DNA of 64,000 bases from Candidatus Gastranaerophilales bacterium (GTDB taxonomy: Bacteria > Cyanobacteriota > Vampirovibrionia > Gastranaerophilales > Gastranaerophilaceae): contig CALUTP010000013.1 in the NCBI GenBank assembly GCA_944323725.1, positions 1 to 64,000 of the forward strand. The letters run 5' to 3'. Positions 46,646-55,290 of the stretch are shown here, one piece after another; position 1 is the stretch's first letter; every line of letters begins with the position of its first letter. The notes under the pieces were generated by a model. The model was not told where the DNA came from and did no database searches. It was given only the letters and a program-made list of their open reading frames with translations. Position numbers and translations under genes: made by a program.

Positions 46646-46899
46646 AATTTATTTATATCATAAGCAAATTTTTATTTTTAATTAAGTGTAAAATTTTTTA
46701 CAAAATATTGTTTTAATTTTTGAATAATTTGTGAAGTTTTAATATTTAGACTTTCAGATATTCTTATTAGTGTACTTGATTTGGATATTTTATGATTATT
46801 TCTAAATCTGCCCATATTCATTTTTTCATTCTTATTTTAGGCAAAATAAAGTTTATGAATTTTTTCATTTTCTAAAGGCATTTTTGGTTATTAAGACGA

Positions 46900-46932
46900 G
46901 TTTTTTGCATTTATATAATTGATGCAAAAAAC
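46900..46932. repeat. 11-bp perfect inverted repeat in the gap before valS
   Basis: GTTTTTTGCAT (46900-46910) and ATGCAAAAAAC (46922-46932) around an 11-base loop. It is the only clear structure in the 451-base gap 46646-47096. No T-box motif (AGGGTGGNACCGCG) is present, and there is no gene, tRNA or strong promoter that I can support. It could be a bidirectional weak terminator. Confidence 0.45.
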
Positions 46933-47096
46933 TATGTTGTAGATTGCATTGAAAAGCATTATTTTTTAAATAGTGGAAAGAGTAAATTTTAGAATAAGTC
47001 TTTAGTAATTACTTTATAGCTGAACTTATAAATTTTTCTTTTTATTTTTTTTGTGATATTTTAAAAATATACAAAAAATAAGAGGGATTTTATAAT

Positions 47097-49766
47097 ATGA
47101 CAGCAACAAAGATTGACGATTTACCTACAGTTTATGATGCAAAAGAAACAGAAGAAAGAATTTATAAATTCTGGGAAAATGGAGAATTTTTTAAGGCAGA
47201 TGCAAAAAGCAAAAAACCACCTTATTCAATAGTAATCCCCCCGCCAAATGTTACAGGAGTCTTGCATATGGGACACGCTTTGGATGAAACTTTGCAGGAT
47301 ATTCTTACTCGTTACCACAGAATGAGCGGTTATGAAACTCTTTGGCTGCCTGGTACTGACCATGCGGGAATCGCAACTCAAAATGTTGTTGAAAAGAAAC
47401 TTAGAGAAAGAGGATTGTCAAGATATGATTTAGGAAGGGAGAAGTTCTTAGAAGAAACTTGGCAGTGGGCTAATGAGCATAAGAGTGCAATTCTTGATCA
47501 ATGTAAGAGGTTAGGAGCATCTTTTGACCGTACTCGAGAAAGATTTACCTTTGATAAAGGTTGTTCTGATGCTGTAAAAGAAGTTTTTATCAGGTTGTAT
47601 GAAAAAGGCTTAATTTATAAAGGTAAGTATATTGTTAATTGGTGTCCTCGCTGTCAGTCTGCAATTTCGGATGTTGAAACTGAATATGAAACTGAACAAG
47701 GACATATGTGGGAGATTTCATATCCCCTGAAAGGTGAATCTGGGGCTATTATTGTTGCAACAACTCGTCCTGAAACGATTTTTGGTGATGTTGCTATTGC
47801 AGTACATCCTTCTGATCATAAATATTCTGAACTAATTGGTAAAACGGTTATAATTCCATTGTCAGGGAGAGAAATCCCGATTATTGCTGATGAATATGTT
47901 GATAAATCTTTTGGTACTGGTGCAGTTAAGATTACACCTGCGCATGACCCAAATGATTTTGAGGTTGGGCAACGTCATGGACTGAAACCAGTTTGGGTAA
48001 TTGATGAGCAGGGTAAAATGAAAGCTTGCGGAGCTGTTCCTCCAGAACTTCATGGGTTGGATAGATATGAGGCTCGTGAAAAAATTATTGGTATGCTTTC
48101 ATATAATAACTTCTTACTAAGAACTCGCGACCATGAACATAATGTTGGTAAATGCCAGCGTTGTGGTACCACTATTGAACCGCTTCTTTCTGAACAGTGG
48201 TTTGTTAAAATGGGGCCTCTTGCTAAAGAAGCAATAGCCGCAGTTAAAGATGGCAGAATTAAGTTTGTTCCTGAAAGGTGGGAAAAAAATTATCTCGGTT
48301 GGATGGATAATATTCGTGATTGGTGTATATCTCGTCAATTATGGTGGGGGCATCAAATTCCTGCTTATTATCATAAGCAAACTGGTCAAATGATTGTTGC
48401 TAAAGAAAATCCAGATCCAGAAAATTACATTCAAGATAGTGATGTTTTAGATACTTGGTTTTCTTCTGGACTTTGGCCTTTTTCTACTATGGGCTGGCCG
48501 GATACTGAAAGTGAAGATTTTAAAAAATTCTACCCTACTTCAGTTTTAGTTACCGGTTTTGATATTATTTTCTTCTGGGTAGCAAGAATGATTACTATGG
48601 GATTAGAGTTTACTAAAAAAGCTCCCTTTCCTGTAGTGTATATTCATGGACTCATAAGAGATGAAAAAGGTCAAAAAATGTCTAAGTCAAAAGGTAATAC
48701 TATTGATCCTGTTAAGATTATAGATAAATACGGCTCTGATGCTTTGAGATTTACTATGACTTCTCTTTGTACTTATGGTGGTCAAGATATTAAAATTAGT
48801 GATGAGCGATTTGAGTATGGTAGAAATTTCGCTAATAAAATATGGAATGCTTCAAGGTTTGTGTTGATGAATCTTGAGGGAGTTGATAATAAAGAAATTG
48901 ATTATGACAATCTTACTATTGCTGATAAATGGATTTTAGATAAGTTAAATACTACAGCTAAAGAAATTAATAATTGTATTGCAGAATATAGAATAGGTGA
49001 GACTGCACATATTTTATATGATTTCTTCTGGAATTCTTATTGTGATTGGTATGTGGAAATCGCTAAAATTCAGTTGCAGGATAGCGATTTAAAAGCTAAT
49101 ACCCAAAGAGTCTTAAGATATGTTCTTGATATGTCCTTAAGGATGCTTCACCCTATTATGCCTCATATTACTGAAAGTGTATGGCAATTAATCCCGCATG
49201 GTATTTCTGAATATGATGAAGGTTCTCTTGCTAAAGCTATCATTGTTGCAAAATTCCCAGTTTATGAAGGCAAGCTTGCTTTTCCAAAGGAAGCAGAAGA
49301 AATGGAGCTTGTATTTGAAACAATTAAATCTTTACGTAATGTTCGTCAAAGCTTTAATATATCAACCTCTTTAAAAGTTGATATAGAAGTAAGAGCTGAT
49401 AAAAAAGAAAAACCGGTATTTGAGGCAATTGAATCATATATTAAACGTCTTGCTAAAGTGGAAAAAATTTCTTATGCTGATGTAAATGCCCCAATCCCGC
49501 AAAAAACTGCAACTGCTGTTGTTTCTGCTTCTAAAATTATATTAAATTTAGAAAATTTAATTGATTTCAATGAAGAAATTAAACGCCAGCAGAAAAAACT
49601 TGATAAATTAACTGGGGAAAAGAAATCACTTCAAGGTAGAATTGATAATCCGAAATTTGTTGCTAATGCACCAAAAGAATTAATTCAACAAACAAAAGAT
49701 AGAATTGCTGAAATTACAATTCAAGAAGATGCAATTAATGGATTAATCGCTTCATTAAAAGCCTAG
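47097..49766 (+). CDS. valS: Valyl-tRNA synthetase
   Basis: Class I synthetase charging tRNA-Val. The 889 residues have HIGH-type PPNVTGVLHMGHALDETL, the editing domain (VATTRPETIFGDVAIAVHP), GFDIIFFWVARMI, KMSKS at residues 527-531 (GQKMSKSKGN), anticodon-binding helices and the C-terminal coiled coil typical of ValS (INFN...EEIKRQQKKLDKLTGEKKS). The leader has no T-box. AGAGGGA precedes the ATG. Confidence 0.97.
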   Translation: MTATKIDDLPTVYDAKETEERIYKFWENGEFFKADAKSKKPPYSIVIPPPNVTGVLHMGHALDETLQDILTRYHRMSGYETLWLPGTDHAGIATQNVVEKKLRERGLSRYDLGREKFLEETWQWANEHKSAILDQCKRLGASFDRTRERFTFDKGCSDAVKEVFIRLYEKGLIYKGKYIVNWCPRCQSAISDVETEYETEQGHMWEISYPLKGESGAIIVATTRPETIFGDVAIAVHPSDHKYSELIGKTVIIPLSGREIPIIADEYVDKSFGTGAVKITPAHDPNDFEVGQRHGLKPVWVIDEQGKMKACGAVPPELHGLDRYEAREKIIGMLSYNNFLLRTRDHEHNVGKCQRCGTTIEPLLSEQWFVKMGPLAKEAIAAVKDGRIKFVPERWEKNYLGWMDNIRDWCISRQLWWGHQIPAYYHKQTGQMIVAKENPDPENYIQDSDVLDTWFSSGLWPFSTMGWPDTESEDFKKFYPTSVLVTGFDIIFFWVARMITMGLEFTKKAPFPVVYIHGLIRDEKGQKMSKSKGNTIDPVKIIDKYGSDALRFTMTSLCTYGGQDIKISDERFEYGRNFANKIWNASRFVLMNLEGVDNKEIDYDNLTIADKWILDKLNTTAKEINNCIAEYRIGETAHILYDFFWNSYCDWYVEIAKIQLQDSDLKANTQRVLRYVLDMSLRMLHPIMPHITESVWQLIPHGISEYDEGSLAKAIIVAKFPVYEGKLAFPKEAEEMELVFETIKSLRNVRQSFNISTSLKVDIEVRADKKEKPVFEAIESYIKRLAKVEKISYADVNAPIPQKTATAVVSASKIILNLENLIDFNEEIKRQQKKLDKLTGEKKSLQGRIDNPKFVANAPKELIQQTKDRIAEITIQEDAINGLIASLKA

Positions 49767-49784
49767 TAATAAAAATAGACATTT

Positions 49785-49814
49785 GGGTATTTGTTTACGC
49801 AAATACCCGTTTTG
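49785..49814 (+). terminator. Terminator after valS
   Basis: GGGTATTTG, loop TTTACG, CAAATACCC then GTTTTGT. Confidence 0.85.
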
Positions 49815-49858
49815 TGTTGTAAAAATAGTTAAAAAATGTTAAATACAGTTAAAAAACC

Positions 49859-49887
49859 TTTACATATCAGCGTTTATCTGCTAAAAT
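49859..49887 (+). promoter_or_regulatory. Promoter of rpsA
   Basis: TTTACA at 49859-49864, 17 bases, TAAAAT at 49882-49887; GGAG lies just before the ATG at 49930. Confidence 0.6.
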
Positions 49888-49929
49888 AGTAGTAAAGTAT
49901 TAGATTATGTCTTAGACAATGGAGTAAAG

Positions 49930-50994
49930 ATGACATCAAGTGAATTAGATTTTGAAGAATTGCTGAAAAAATATGATTACAATTTTCAAAAAGGTGATTT
50001 AGTAAAAGGTATTGTATGCGGATATGATGGTCAAGGTGTTATGGTTGACATAGGCGCAAAAACAATTGCTGTGGTACCAACTAGAGAAGCTGTTGACAAA
50101 GATGAAAAGATCGAAGAAAAATTTGAAAAAGGTAAAGAATACGAATTTTTGATTATTAGAGAAGAAGATGAAGATGGTAAATTCCTTCTTTCTCGTAAAA
50201 AAGTTGATTTTGCTTATGCTTGGAAAGAACTTGAAAAAGCAAAAGCAGCGGATGAAACAATTCTCGGTACGATTGCTGGAATTGTTAAGGGTGGAATTCT
50301 TGTTGAAATCTCAGGAGTAAGAGGTTTCGTTCCATCTTCTCAATTAAGAGCTAAGGAAACAGATTTAGAAGTAGGTTCAAAAATTGAACTTAAAATCCTT
50401 ACTCTTGACTGTCAACAGAATAATTTTATTCTGTCAAATAAAAAAGTCTATGAAGACAGTGCTGTAGAAGCAAGAAAGACTGTCTTTTCTCAAATTGAAC
50501 CTGGTCAAATTGTCAAGGGTGATGTCGTTAGAATCACTGATTTTGGCGCATTTATTGATTTGGGTGGTATTGATGGACTTCTACCATTATCTCAACTTTC
50601 TTGGAGGTGGATTGATCATCCAACAGATATTTTAAAAGTTGGTGATAAAATTGATGTGGAAGTTATTGCTGTAGATCATGATAAACAGAGAGTATCTTTA
50701 AGTTTAAAAAATCTAGAACCTGATCCTTGGTTAGAAGCAGAAAAACAAATTAAAGAAGGCGATAAGGTTGAAGGTACCATTACAAGGATAAAACATTTCG
50801 GGGCATTTGTAGAGGTATTCTCTGGTGTAGAAGCTCTATTGCCGCACAACGAAGTCGTTGAAATCCAAAATAAGAATGGAAATATTCTTCAAGTTGGTGA
50901 TAAGATTATGACTTATATATTGAAGTTTAATCCTACAGATAAGCGTATCGCTTTAACTGCTACAGAACCAAAAACTGAAAATATTGAAGAGTAA
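49930..50994 (+). CDS. rpsA: Ribosomal protein S1 (four S1 domains)
   Basis: mRNA-binding ribosomal protein. The 354 residues contain four S1 OB-fold repeats, starting near GDLVKGIVCGYDGQGVMVDI, ETILGTIAGIVKGGILVEI, GQIVKGDVVRITDFGAFIDL and GDKVEGTITRIKHFGAFVEV. Six domains are usual in proteobacteria; short forms occur in cyanobacteria and relatives, which fits the suggested lineage. It is followed by its own terminator. Confidence 0.93.
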   Translation: MTSSELDFEELLKKYDYNFQKGDLVKGIVCGYDGQGVMVDIGAKTIAVVPTREAVDKDEKIEEKFEKGKEYEFLIIREEDEDGKFLLSRKKVDFAYAWKELEKAKAADETILGTIAGIVKGGILVEISGVRGFVPSSQLRAKETDLEVGSKIELKILTLDCQQNNFILSNKKVYEDSAVEARKTVFSQIEPGQIVKGDVVRITDFGAFIDLGGIDGLLPLSQLSWRWIDHPTDILKVGDKIDVEVIAVDHDKQRVSLSLKNLEPDPWLEAEKQIKEGDKVEGTITRIKHFGAFVEVFSGVEALLPHNEVVEIQNKNGNILQVGDKIMTYILKFNPTDKRIALTATEPKTENIEE

Positions 50995-51025
50995 TTTTAA
51001 TGTTTGTATTTAAATAAAATAAAAT

Positions 51026-51053
51026 AAAGACGGATTGTATTTTCCGTCTTTTT
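51026..51053 (+). terminator. Terminator after rpsA
   Basis: AAAGACGGA, loop, TCCGTCTTT then T-rich sequence. The remaining gap to 51274 is AT-rich; TTGACT at 51195 lacks a good -10. Confidence 0.85.
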
Positions 51054-51273
51054 AAATAATAAGTATATACTTTTTATTTTGTTAAGTAAAATAATAAGAT
51101 GAATTGTTATTCTTTATCTACTTTAAATATATGATTTTGTCCAAAATTACTGTATAAATTTTGTTAAATTAACGTATAATTTATTATAGTTATGTTGACT
51201 TTTCAAAAAACATGATTAATAAAAAAATAGTAGTAGATATAAAATAGTTTAAGTATAAGAAGGAGAGTTCCTT

Positions 51274-52794
51274 ATGGGTATGGCAGCTTCACAGGCAAGA
51301 TATTTAGGCTTGACCGCAAGAAAAACTAACGTAGAATATGAAGGACAACAGATAAACCAGGCACGTACAGCTTTAGCAAACCAAAGTGCTAATACGTTTA
51401 ATGATCTGCTTGCATTAGAAGTCCCTACTGCTCCTAGTACTCAGGATTATACAACTTTAAAATATACTTATACTGATGGTACTTATGATGAAGAAATTTC
51501 AAGTATGTCAGAATTGCAGAATGATCCTGATGGATATAATTATCTTGTGACACATTTCCATTTCGCTGATGTATTTACTGGAATTCAAAATCGTCTTGCA
51601 AATCCTCAGGTTATTGAAGGAGATGTTTCTACAAAAGATACGACTTCAAGAGATGACATAGGATATTTAGAACAGCCTACTTATACAATAAATGGTTTTA
51701 ATGTTTCAACTTATGATCAAGCTAATGCTGCGCAAAAGGATGCATTTGATAGATTATCAATAACTTATCCAGATATGAATGCTGATGATATGATGACCTA
51801 TACAGCAGCTGATGGAGCTATTCACTTTGTTTCAAGAACTGAATTAGCAGGTACTGGTGATATTAAAGATAGATATATTGATACAGCTACAGACACTGAG
51901 TCAGAGCAGACTACTGCTAGGACTGATATAACTGCTACAGAACCAATTAATAAAACTTATACAGTTAATGGACATCCTGTGACAGCGTTTGACCCTACAA
52001 ATTTAGAGCAGAAAAAAGTTTATGATAAATTGGCATCTGATTATCCATCAATTGGTAAAGATACTTCTGATTTAAGATGTTATACAGATGATGATGGTAA
52101 TATGCATATTGTATCAAATGCTGATTTAGAAGGTACTGGTGATATTACAGATTACTATGTGGAAGCTGGTATTCCTACTTATGTTGGAAACTGTAAATTA
52201 ACTAAGTATGATTCTACGGATCCAGATCAAAAAGCTGCTTATGAACAAATCTTAAAAGATTGGCCGGATACTGATTTTGCAATTGCTGATCCTGATGATA
52301 TTTATGTTTGGGAATATCAAGGTCAGACTAGATTTGCTTGTGCAAAGGATCTTACAAGCTCTTCTATAAGTGGTCCTGATCAATCACTCCCTACTGAAAA
52401 TCAAGATAGACTTACTTATTATATTGCACAAAATGTAAAGACAAAAATTGAAGTTACTGAAAAGGCAATGATTGATTTAGATGAAACAGGAAGACCACAA
52501 ACAATCAAATATCAGGATTCTTCTGTAGTTCATTATTTGAATACTGAAACTGAAACTGATGAGGCTGCATATCAAGATGCTATGAATCAGTATAATTATG
52601 ATATGCAGGTGTATGAAAAAGCTATTCAGGATATAAATGCAAGAACAGAAAAAATTCAAGAGCAGGATAGAACTCTTGAGTTAAGACTGCGTCAGCTTGA
52701 TACAGAACAAGAAGCGTTACAAACTGAAATGGAAGCTGTTAAAAAGGTTATTGATAAGAATATTGAATCTACATTCAAGACATTTGATTCATAG
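51274..52794 (+). CDS. Orphan protein with helical termini and three internal repeats (MGMAASQARYL family)
   Basis: 506 residues. The N-terminal ~50 (MGMAASQARYLGLTARK, EYEGQQINQARTALANQSAN) is helical and of a type I recall from Melainabacteria proteins of unknown function. Three diverged repeats follow at about 140-205, 225-295 and 297-365 (YTINGFNVSTYDQANAAQKD / YTVNGHPVTAFDPTNLEQKK / TYVGNCKLTKYDSTDPDQKA, each ending in a D/G-T-G-D-I-like turn). The C-terminus is coiled coil ending DKNIESTFKTFDS. Both helical ends resemble those of the 107-residue protein at 54212. No signal peptide. AAGGAGAG precedes the ATG; first gene of a four- to five-gene run. Confidence 0.8.
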   Translation: MGMAASQARYLGLTARKTNVEYEGQQINQARTALANQSANTFNDLLALEVPTAPSTQDYTTLKYTYTDGTYDEEISSMSELQNDPDGYNYLVTHFHFADVFTGIQNRLANPQVIEGDVSTKDTTSRDDIGYLEQPTYTINGFNVSTYDQANAAQKDAFDRLSITYPDMNADDMMTYTAADGAIHFVSRTELAGTGDIKDRYIDTATDTESEQTTARTDITATEPINKTYTVNGHPVTAFDPTNLEQKKVYDKLASDYPSIGKDTSDLRCYTDDDGNMHIVSNADLEGTGDITDYYVEAGIPTYVGNCKLTKYDSTDPDQKAAYEQILKDWPDTDFAIADPDDIYVWEYQGQTRFACAKDLTSSSISGPDQSLPTENQDRLTYYIAQNVKTKIEVTEKAMIDLDETGRPQTIKYQDSSVVHYLNTETETDEAAYQDAMNQYNYDMQVYEKAIQDINARTEKIQEQDRTLELRLRQLDTEQEALQTEMEAVKKVIDKNIESTFKTFDS

Positions 52795-52820
52795 TACTGG
52801 TAAAATTTTAAGAGGTACAG

Positions 52821-53636
52821 ATGGCGTATAAAAACGATAGTTATTTAGTTATAGCAAACAAATTTGGCTCAGCAAGCGGTGATGCCAAAGCTCAGTTGTG
52901 GGAAACTTATGATAAACTAAGAGATTTGACTGTCTCAGGAAGCGGTTCTGGTACTGGTTTTGAAATGACAGGTAGTTTTTTGTATCGTATGGCAAGCTTA
53001 TTTGCGCCATCTTCATTCGCTAATGTCTTTGGTGCTTCAGAGTCCATGAATATTCCAGGTACTTCATATTATTCTAATTTTACAGGAGCTTCTTCATATG
53101 GAATAAATTCATTATATAACTATTCCGGATTTCCAGGAGGGGCTGCTCCTATTTCCTGGGGGTTAGATGGCTATTCTACTGGAGGGGCTGCTGGGCTAAC
53201 TGGTTGGGGTACTGATAATGGTGTCGCTACTGGTTATGCTTCGAATTTAGGCGGACTTGCTGATATAGCAAGTACTGCTGCATATGGTGTAGGTGCAGCT
53301 AATGGATATGGCTGGCTTGGCAGGAATATAGTTCTTCCTGTAGCTAGTGTTATTTCAGGGTGGGGTGGTATTATGCAAGCTGCAGCACCTTATCTTGGTG
53401 AATATGGATTGCCAGCTATTGTTATGGGTAACTTAATGCAAGGTACTACATCTGCTGCATTAGCTGCTTACCAAAATGTGACCGGTAATATCACTGCAAA
53501 TGCTGATACTATTCTTTCTAACAAAGTTAGAAATATTGAAACTGTATGTAAAATGCTAGATACTCAAGGTGACGTAGTTAAGAAAATGTTGAAAGAGTCT
53601 ATTGACGGTGATAGTAAAGCTATTCAGAATTTATAA
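52821..53636 (+). CDS. Gly/Ala/Ser-rich hypothetical protein
   Basis: Not recognised. The 271 residues start with a charged segment (KFGSASGDAKAQLWETYDKL), then a Gly/Tyr/Ser-rich centre (GAAPISWGLDGYSTGGAAGL) with weakly hydrophobic stretches, and end in a helical region (NADTILSNKVRNIETVCKML). It follows the MGMAASQARYL-type gene by 26 bases with an AAGAGG site, so the two are likely co-expressed. Composition suggests an extracellular or structural protein. Confidence 0.75.
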   Translation: MAYKNDSYLVIANKFGSASGDAKAQLWETYDKLRDLTVSGSGSGTGFEMTGSFLYRMASLFAPSSFANVFGASESMNIPGTSYYSNFTGASSYGINSLYNYSGFPGGAAPISWGLDGYSTGGAAGLTGWGTDNGVATGYASNLGGLADIASTAAYGVGAANGYGWLGRNIVLPVASVISGWGGIMQAAAPYLGEYGLPAIVMGNLMQGTTSAALAAYQNVTGNITANADTILSNKVRNIETVCKMLDTQGDVVKKMLKESIDGDSKAIQNL

Positions 53637-53640
53637 AGTT

Positions 53641-53826
53641 ATGGTAGATAAAACTAATGACGTTATATTATTAAATGTAATAAAGAAAATTGTAAATTTT
53701 TATTTAGCTTTAGGCTCACATTACTTAGGTCGATTAAAGTTTGAGCAGAATATGCCGATAAATAGTGTGGAAGACGGACAATATCCCGAATCTGAAAATG
53801 TTAATAGTCAGGAATTAAATAATTAA
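53641..53826 (+). CDS. Small hypothetical protein
   Basis: 61 residues (MVDKTNDVILLNVIKKIVNF, then LALGSHYLGRLKFEQN, then an acidic end). The start at 53641 is four bases after the previous stop; an overlapping upstream start at 53602 is less likely. No ribosome site is obvious, so translation may be coupled to the gene before it. Confidence 0.5.
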   Translation: MVDKTNDVILLNVIKKIVNFYLALGSHYLGRLKFEQNMPINSVEDGQYPESENVNSQELNN

Positions 53827-53827
53827 T

Positions 53828-53915
53828 CACTTTAGATTAAGACATGTTAAAAAATGTTACTAAAAAAGCAATAATTTTGTCGTAGTTGTTTTTATATACA
53901 TGTAGGTCTAAAGTG
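53828..53915 (+). promoter_or_regulatory. Long-range stem enclosing the leader of the gene at 53927
   Basis: CACTTTAGA (53828-53836) pairs perfectly with TCTAAAGTG (53907-53915), with a further ACATGT/ACATGT pairing inside. The stem ends one base before the AAGGAG ribosome site, so folding could change access to it. Confidence 0.45.
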
Positions 53916-53926
53916 TAAGGAGAAAA

Positions 53927-54199
53927 ATGCTTCGAGATACTTTAGAGATGAATATAAAAAGAATGCTAGACTTCTTAATATATTCAAGGAATTTCCTCAT
54001 CAGGAAAAACCCTTTAAAGACAATGGCAAATTCGTTTGTAGATGGTTTAAAAGAATTTCTGACAATGAAAAAGAAATTGAAAATGGCTCAATACAGATTG
54101 AATTATCACCAGCATCAATTTCAAAAAATGGAAAGATTAATTGCAGAAAATAACCAGCATAGCTTCTTAAAGGGGAATAACCTGAACGAAACCAGATAA
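53927..54199 (+). CDS. Small basic helical hypothetical protein
   Basis: Not recognised. The 90 residues are mostly helical and strongly basic (DFLIYSRNFLIRKNPLKTMA, FLTMKKKLKMAQYRLNYHQH), ending polar. AAGGAG lies before the ATG, directly after a long-range stem. The gene precedes the 107-residue coiled-coil protein by 12 bases; a chaperone-like partner role is possible but unsupported. Confidence 0.65.
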   Translation: MLRDTLEMNIKRMLDFLIYSRNFLIRKNPLKTMANSFVDGLKEFLTMKKKLKMAQYRLNYHQHQFQKMERLIAENNQHSFLKGNNLNETR

Positions 54200-54211
54200 A
54201 GGAAGTAGAAT

Positions 54212-54535
54212 ATGGGTGTCCTCACAGATACAATTAGAATGCAATATCTGAATAATGTTAAAATGGATTTGGAATATAAAATCCAGCTCGTTACTCAGAC
54301 AAGAATGGGTTTGACTCAAACCGGTAATGATTTGATGCAGATTGGTACAGATTATGACCCAGATTCTCCTATTGTGAAGACATTACAACAACGTCAGGCT
54401 AAATTAAAACTTCTTGAACAAAAGCTCGAACAACAAATGTTACAATATCAAACAAGATTAAAAATGGTAGAAACTGAGCTTGCATCTTGTCGTCAAAGAC
54501 TTGATAAAAATATTCAACAAGCATTTACATATTAA
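54212..54535 (+). CDS. Small helical protein related in its ends to the 51274 product
   Basis: 107 residues, nearly all helical: MGVLTDTIRMQYLNNVKMDL at the start, then a Gln/Lys/Glu coiled coil, ending RQRLDKNIQQAFTY. The N-terminal spacing YLx(n)EYxxQxxxQxRxxL and C-terminal DKNIxxxF match the 506-residue protein upstream, as if both share outer helices and differ by an insert. Its size is also like a type III needle subunit or FliJ, without a diagnostic motif. AAAGGAAG precedes the ATG. Confidence 0.72.
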   Translation: MGVLTDTIRMQYLNNVKMDLEYKIQLVTQTRMGLTQTGNDLMQIGTDYDPDSPIVKTLQQRQAKLKLLEQKLEQQMLQYQTRLKMVETELASCRQRLDKNIQQAFTY

Positions 54536-54546
54536 TAGTGTTATAA

Positions 54547-55131
54547 TTAATCCCTTGTTTGAATAAATAAGCTGATAATGTCATTTACAACAGCAACTTG
54601 TCTTTGATATTTATGAGATTGTGCTTCTAATGTATTAATTTGTTTTTTATATTCTAATATATTATTTTGACAATCTTTTGCGGATTGATTTAAAGTTTCT
54701 TGAACCTGTTGTGCTTCTTGTAGTACTCCTGCCATAGAAATACCAAGAGCTTCCATTGTTTGTTTGATAATCAGAGCACCGGTTTGTTTAGATACTCCAG
54801 ATGGAAGTTTAGCTATTAACTGTTTTAGTACAGCAACATTTGCAGGTAATTCAAAATCATCTGCGAATGAGTTTTGGATATCGCTTATAGAGGTAAGATT
54901 TTCCTCGTTTTTTGGGGAAAAATTAAAGCTTGGCATAACTGGTTCGTCCATGTTATGTAAAATTGGTTCATTATTTTCTTCATATGATAATGATTCTGTT
55001 TCAAAGTTTGAATGATTAAAAATAATTTCATTGTTTTCTGGATGAACTGGTGTAATTTCAATATCTGATTGCTGTTTTAGTGCTTCAACTATTTTTTTAC
55101 CTACACCTTCTGTAATTTTATTGCTTGACAT
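54547..55131 (-). CDS. Hypothetical coiled-coil protein
   Basis: Not recognised. The 194 residues have a polar acidic N-terminal half, then a conserved-looking block (LPANVAVLKQLIAKLPSGVS, KQTGALIIKQTMEALGIS) and a C-terminal coiled coil (NILEYKKQINTLEAQSHKYQ). Convergent with the 107-residue gene, ending 12 bases away. No signal peptide or membrane helix. The 159-base gap beyond it shows nothing clear. Confidence 0.68.
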   Translation of the reverse strand: MSSNKITEGVGKKIVEALKQQSDIEITPVHPENNEIIFNHSNFETESLSYEENNEPILHNMDEPVMPSFNFSPKNEENLTSISDIQNSFADDFELPANVAVLKQLIAKLPSGVSKQTGALIIKQTMEALGISMAGVLQEAQQVQETLNQSAKDCQNNILEYKKQINTLEAQSHKYQRQVAVVNDIISLFIQTRD

Positions 55132-55290
55132 TTTATCCTCTATATTTTACTGAACACTAATTATTATATTAAAGACAAAAATATATTTCAATATATGAGA
55201 AAATTAAAATGTTTAATGTTTACGAAATAATAAGCAGATTGAAAAGGTTATTATTTTATGATACTTTAGAAATCGAAGAAAGAGGGATAT

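Noticed and set aside
46646..47096. Possible T-box riboswitch before valS
   Set aside because: No AGGGTGGNACCGCG motif, specifier loop or antiterminator; only a simple AT-rich inverted repeat is present.
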